Below the pieces are notes generated by a model, which worked only from the letters and a program-made list of their open reading frames with translations, had not been told where the DNA came from and did no database searches. This document shows, in pieces, positions 63,228 through 64,000 of a stretch of DNA of 64,000 nt; positions within the stretch are counted from its first letter, which is position 1; every line of letters begins with the position of its first letter. Position numbers and translations under genes: made by a program. This DNA is from Plantactinospora sp. KBS50 (GTDB lineage: Bacteria > Actinomycetota > Actinomycetes > Mycobacteriales > Micromonosporaceae). The DNA is taken from positions 4,840,001 through 4,904,000 of the forward strand of contig NZ_CP022961.1 in the NCBI RefSeq assembly GCF_002285795.1. The letters are read 5' to 3'.

Positions 63228-64000
63228 GTGTTCGCCAATCCCGAGGAATTGCTGCGGTACCTGAAGAACGAGGACGTGAAATTCGTCGACGTACGGTTCT
63301 GCGACCTGCCCGGGGTGATGCAGCACTTCAACCTGCCTGTCGAGAGCTTCGACGAGAGCATTTTCGAGACCGGCCTGGCCTTCGACGGATCCTCGATCCG
63401 CGGCTTCCAGGCGATCCACGAGTCCGACATGCTGCTGCTGCCGGACGTGGCCACCGCGTTCGTCGACCCGTTCCGGACGCAGAAGACGGTCGCGCTCAAC
63501 TTCTTCATCCACGACCCGTTCACCCGTGAGGCGTACAGCCGGGACCCGCGGAACGTGGCCAAGAAGGCCGAGGCGTACCTCGCCGCGAGCGGCATCGCGG
63601 ACACCGCGTACTTCGGCCCGGAGGCCGAGTTCTACATCTTCGACTCGATCCGCCACGAGACCTCGGCGCACCAGGCGTACTACTACATCGACTCGGTCGA
63701 GGGCGCCTGGACGAGCGGTCGCGAGGAGGAGGGCGGCAACCGCGGCTACAAGACCGCGTACAAGGGCGGCTACTTCCCGGTACCGCCGGTGGACCACTAC
63801 GCCGACCTGCGCGACCAGATCGTCCGCAAGCTGGTCGACACCGGGTTCACGGTCGAGCGCTCGCACCACGAGGTCGGCACCGCGGGCCAGGCGGAGATCA
63901 ACTACAAGTTCTCCACCCTGCTGCACGCCGGTGACCAGCTCCAGCTCTTCAAGTACATCGTGAAGAACACCGCCTGGGCGGCCGGCAAGACGGCCACCTT
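63228..64000 (+). CDS. glnA: type I glutamine synthetase, 3' end outside window
   Basis: The frame is open to the window edge (257 codons). [20 protein letters not shown] and [13 protein letters not shown] start the beta-Grasp domain. [10 protein letters not shown] and the metal-site Glu of [12 protein letters not shown] begin the catalytic domain, with [16 protein letters not shown] further on. It makes glutamine from glutamate and ammonia. GTG 63228 follows CCAGGAGGAAC. M. tuberculosis glnA1 (Rv2220) is the positional match. The C-terminal adenylylation site is not in view. Confidence 0.96.
   Translation, partial: MFANPEELLRYLKNEDVKFVDVRFCDLPGVMQHFNLPVESFDESIFETGLAFDGSSIRGFQAIHESDMLLLPDVATAFVDPFRTQKTVALNFFIHDPFTREAYSRDPRNVAKKAEAYLAASGIADTAYFGPEAEFYIFDSIRHETSAHQAYYYIDSVEGAWTSGREEEGGNRGYKTAYKGGYFPVPPVDHYADLRDQIVRKLVDTGFTVERSHHEVGTAGQAEINYKFSTLLHAGDQLQLFKYIVKNTAWAAGKTAT

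Overview
The window is very GC-rich and gene-dense, with many GTG starts and actinobacterial marker families: a qcrCAB/cta oxidase cluster, an XRE (DUF5753) plus DUF397 pair, DUF3043, DUF4191 and DUF4142. I read it as the chromosome of a high-GC actinobacterium, probably Micromonosporaceae. The family-level placement is inference. From memory of family knowledge, not a search, the gene order follows the Mycobacterium tuberculosis Rv2191 to Rv2220 neighbourhood, with extra genes inserted. So most of the window is conserved chromosomal core, not an island. I see no insertion sequence, prophage, CRISPR array, rRNA or tRNA.

Layout. 0-7.4 kb: NYN-domain protein, DEDD exonuclease/GIY-YIG protein, a short RelA/SpoT homologue, NUDIX hydrolase, sugar nucleotidyltransferase and a stand-alone Lrp ligand-binding domain. 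7.4-16.3 kb: respiratory block on the minus strand (qcrB, qcrA, qcrC, ctaE, then ctaF, ctaC), interrupted by a pseudo-receiver, trpD and a small Cys-rich protein; ctaD is absent. 16.4-24.7 kb: cysteine desulfurase-like protein and TusA-like protein, adenosine kinase, ErpA/HesB-type Fe-S protein, glycerate kinase, nadA, murA, DUF3043. 24.7-27.5 kb: a three-gene ABC-2 exporter operon. 27.6-34.6 kb: a giant low-complexity TPR/WG-repeat protein, aldo/keto reductase, M50 protease, small conserved protein. 34.8-46 kb: CobU-CobT fusion and cobS, DUF2314, gcvT, leucyl aminopeptidase, lpdA and the lipoyl acyltransferase. 46-50 kb: the only accessory-looking stretch (two tiny Cys-containing ORFs, XRE/DUF397, ArsR-SRPBCC, hemerythrin, MerR). 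50-64 kb: TIGR01777 epimerase, secreted esterase, membrane protein, lipB, a T-box controlled aspartyl-tRNA synthetase, lipA, a LuxR-type AAA regulator, DUF4191, RDD and glnA, which runs off the window.

Functional links. lipB and lipA make the lipoyl cofactor used by the acyltransferase at 44.1 kb, which is re-oxidised by LpdA; gcvT belongs to the glycine cleavage system, another lipoyl-dependent complex. The qcr/cta genes form the bcc-aa3 branch. CobU/CobT and CobS do the late steps of cobalamin nucleotide-loop assembly. glnA carries a GlnR-type box.

Two features run through the whole window. First, seven otherwise well-conserved genes are each broken by one missing base in a C or G run. The uniform pattern points to sequence errors, not real pseudogenes. 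Second, many genes have a TANNNT-like -10 hexamer 5-8 nt before the start codon, which implies leaderless transcripts. The most distinctive regulatory element is an apparent translational T-box with a likely Asp (GAC) specifier upstream of the archaeal-type AspRS.
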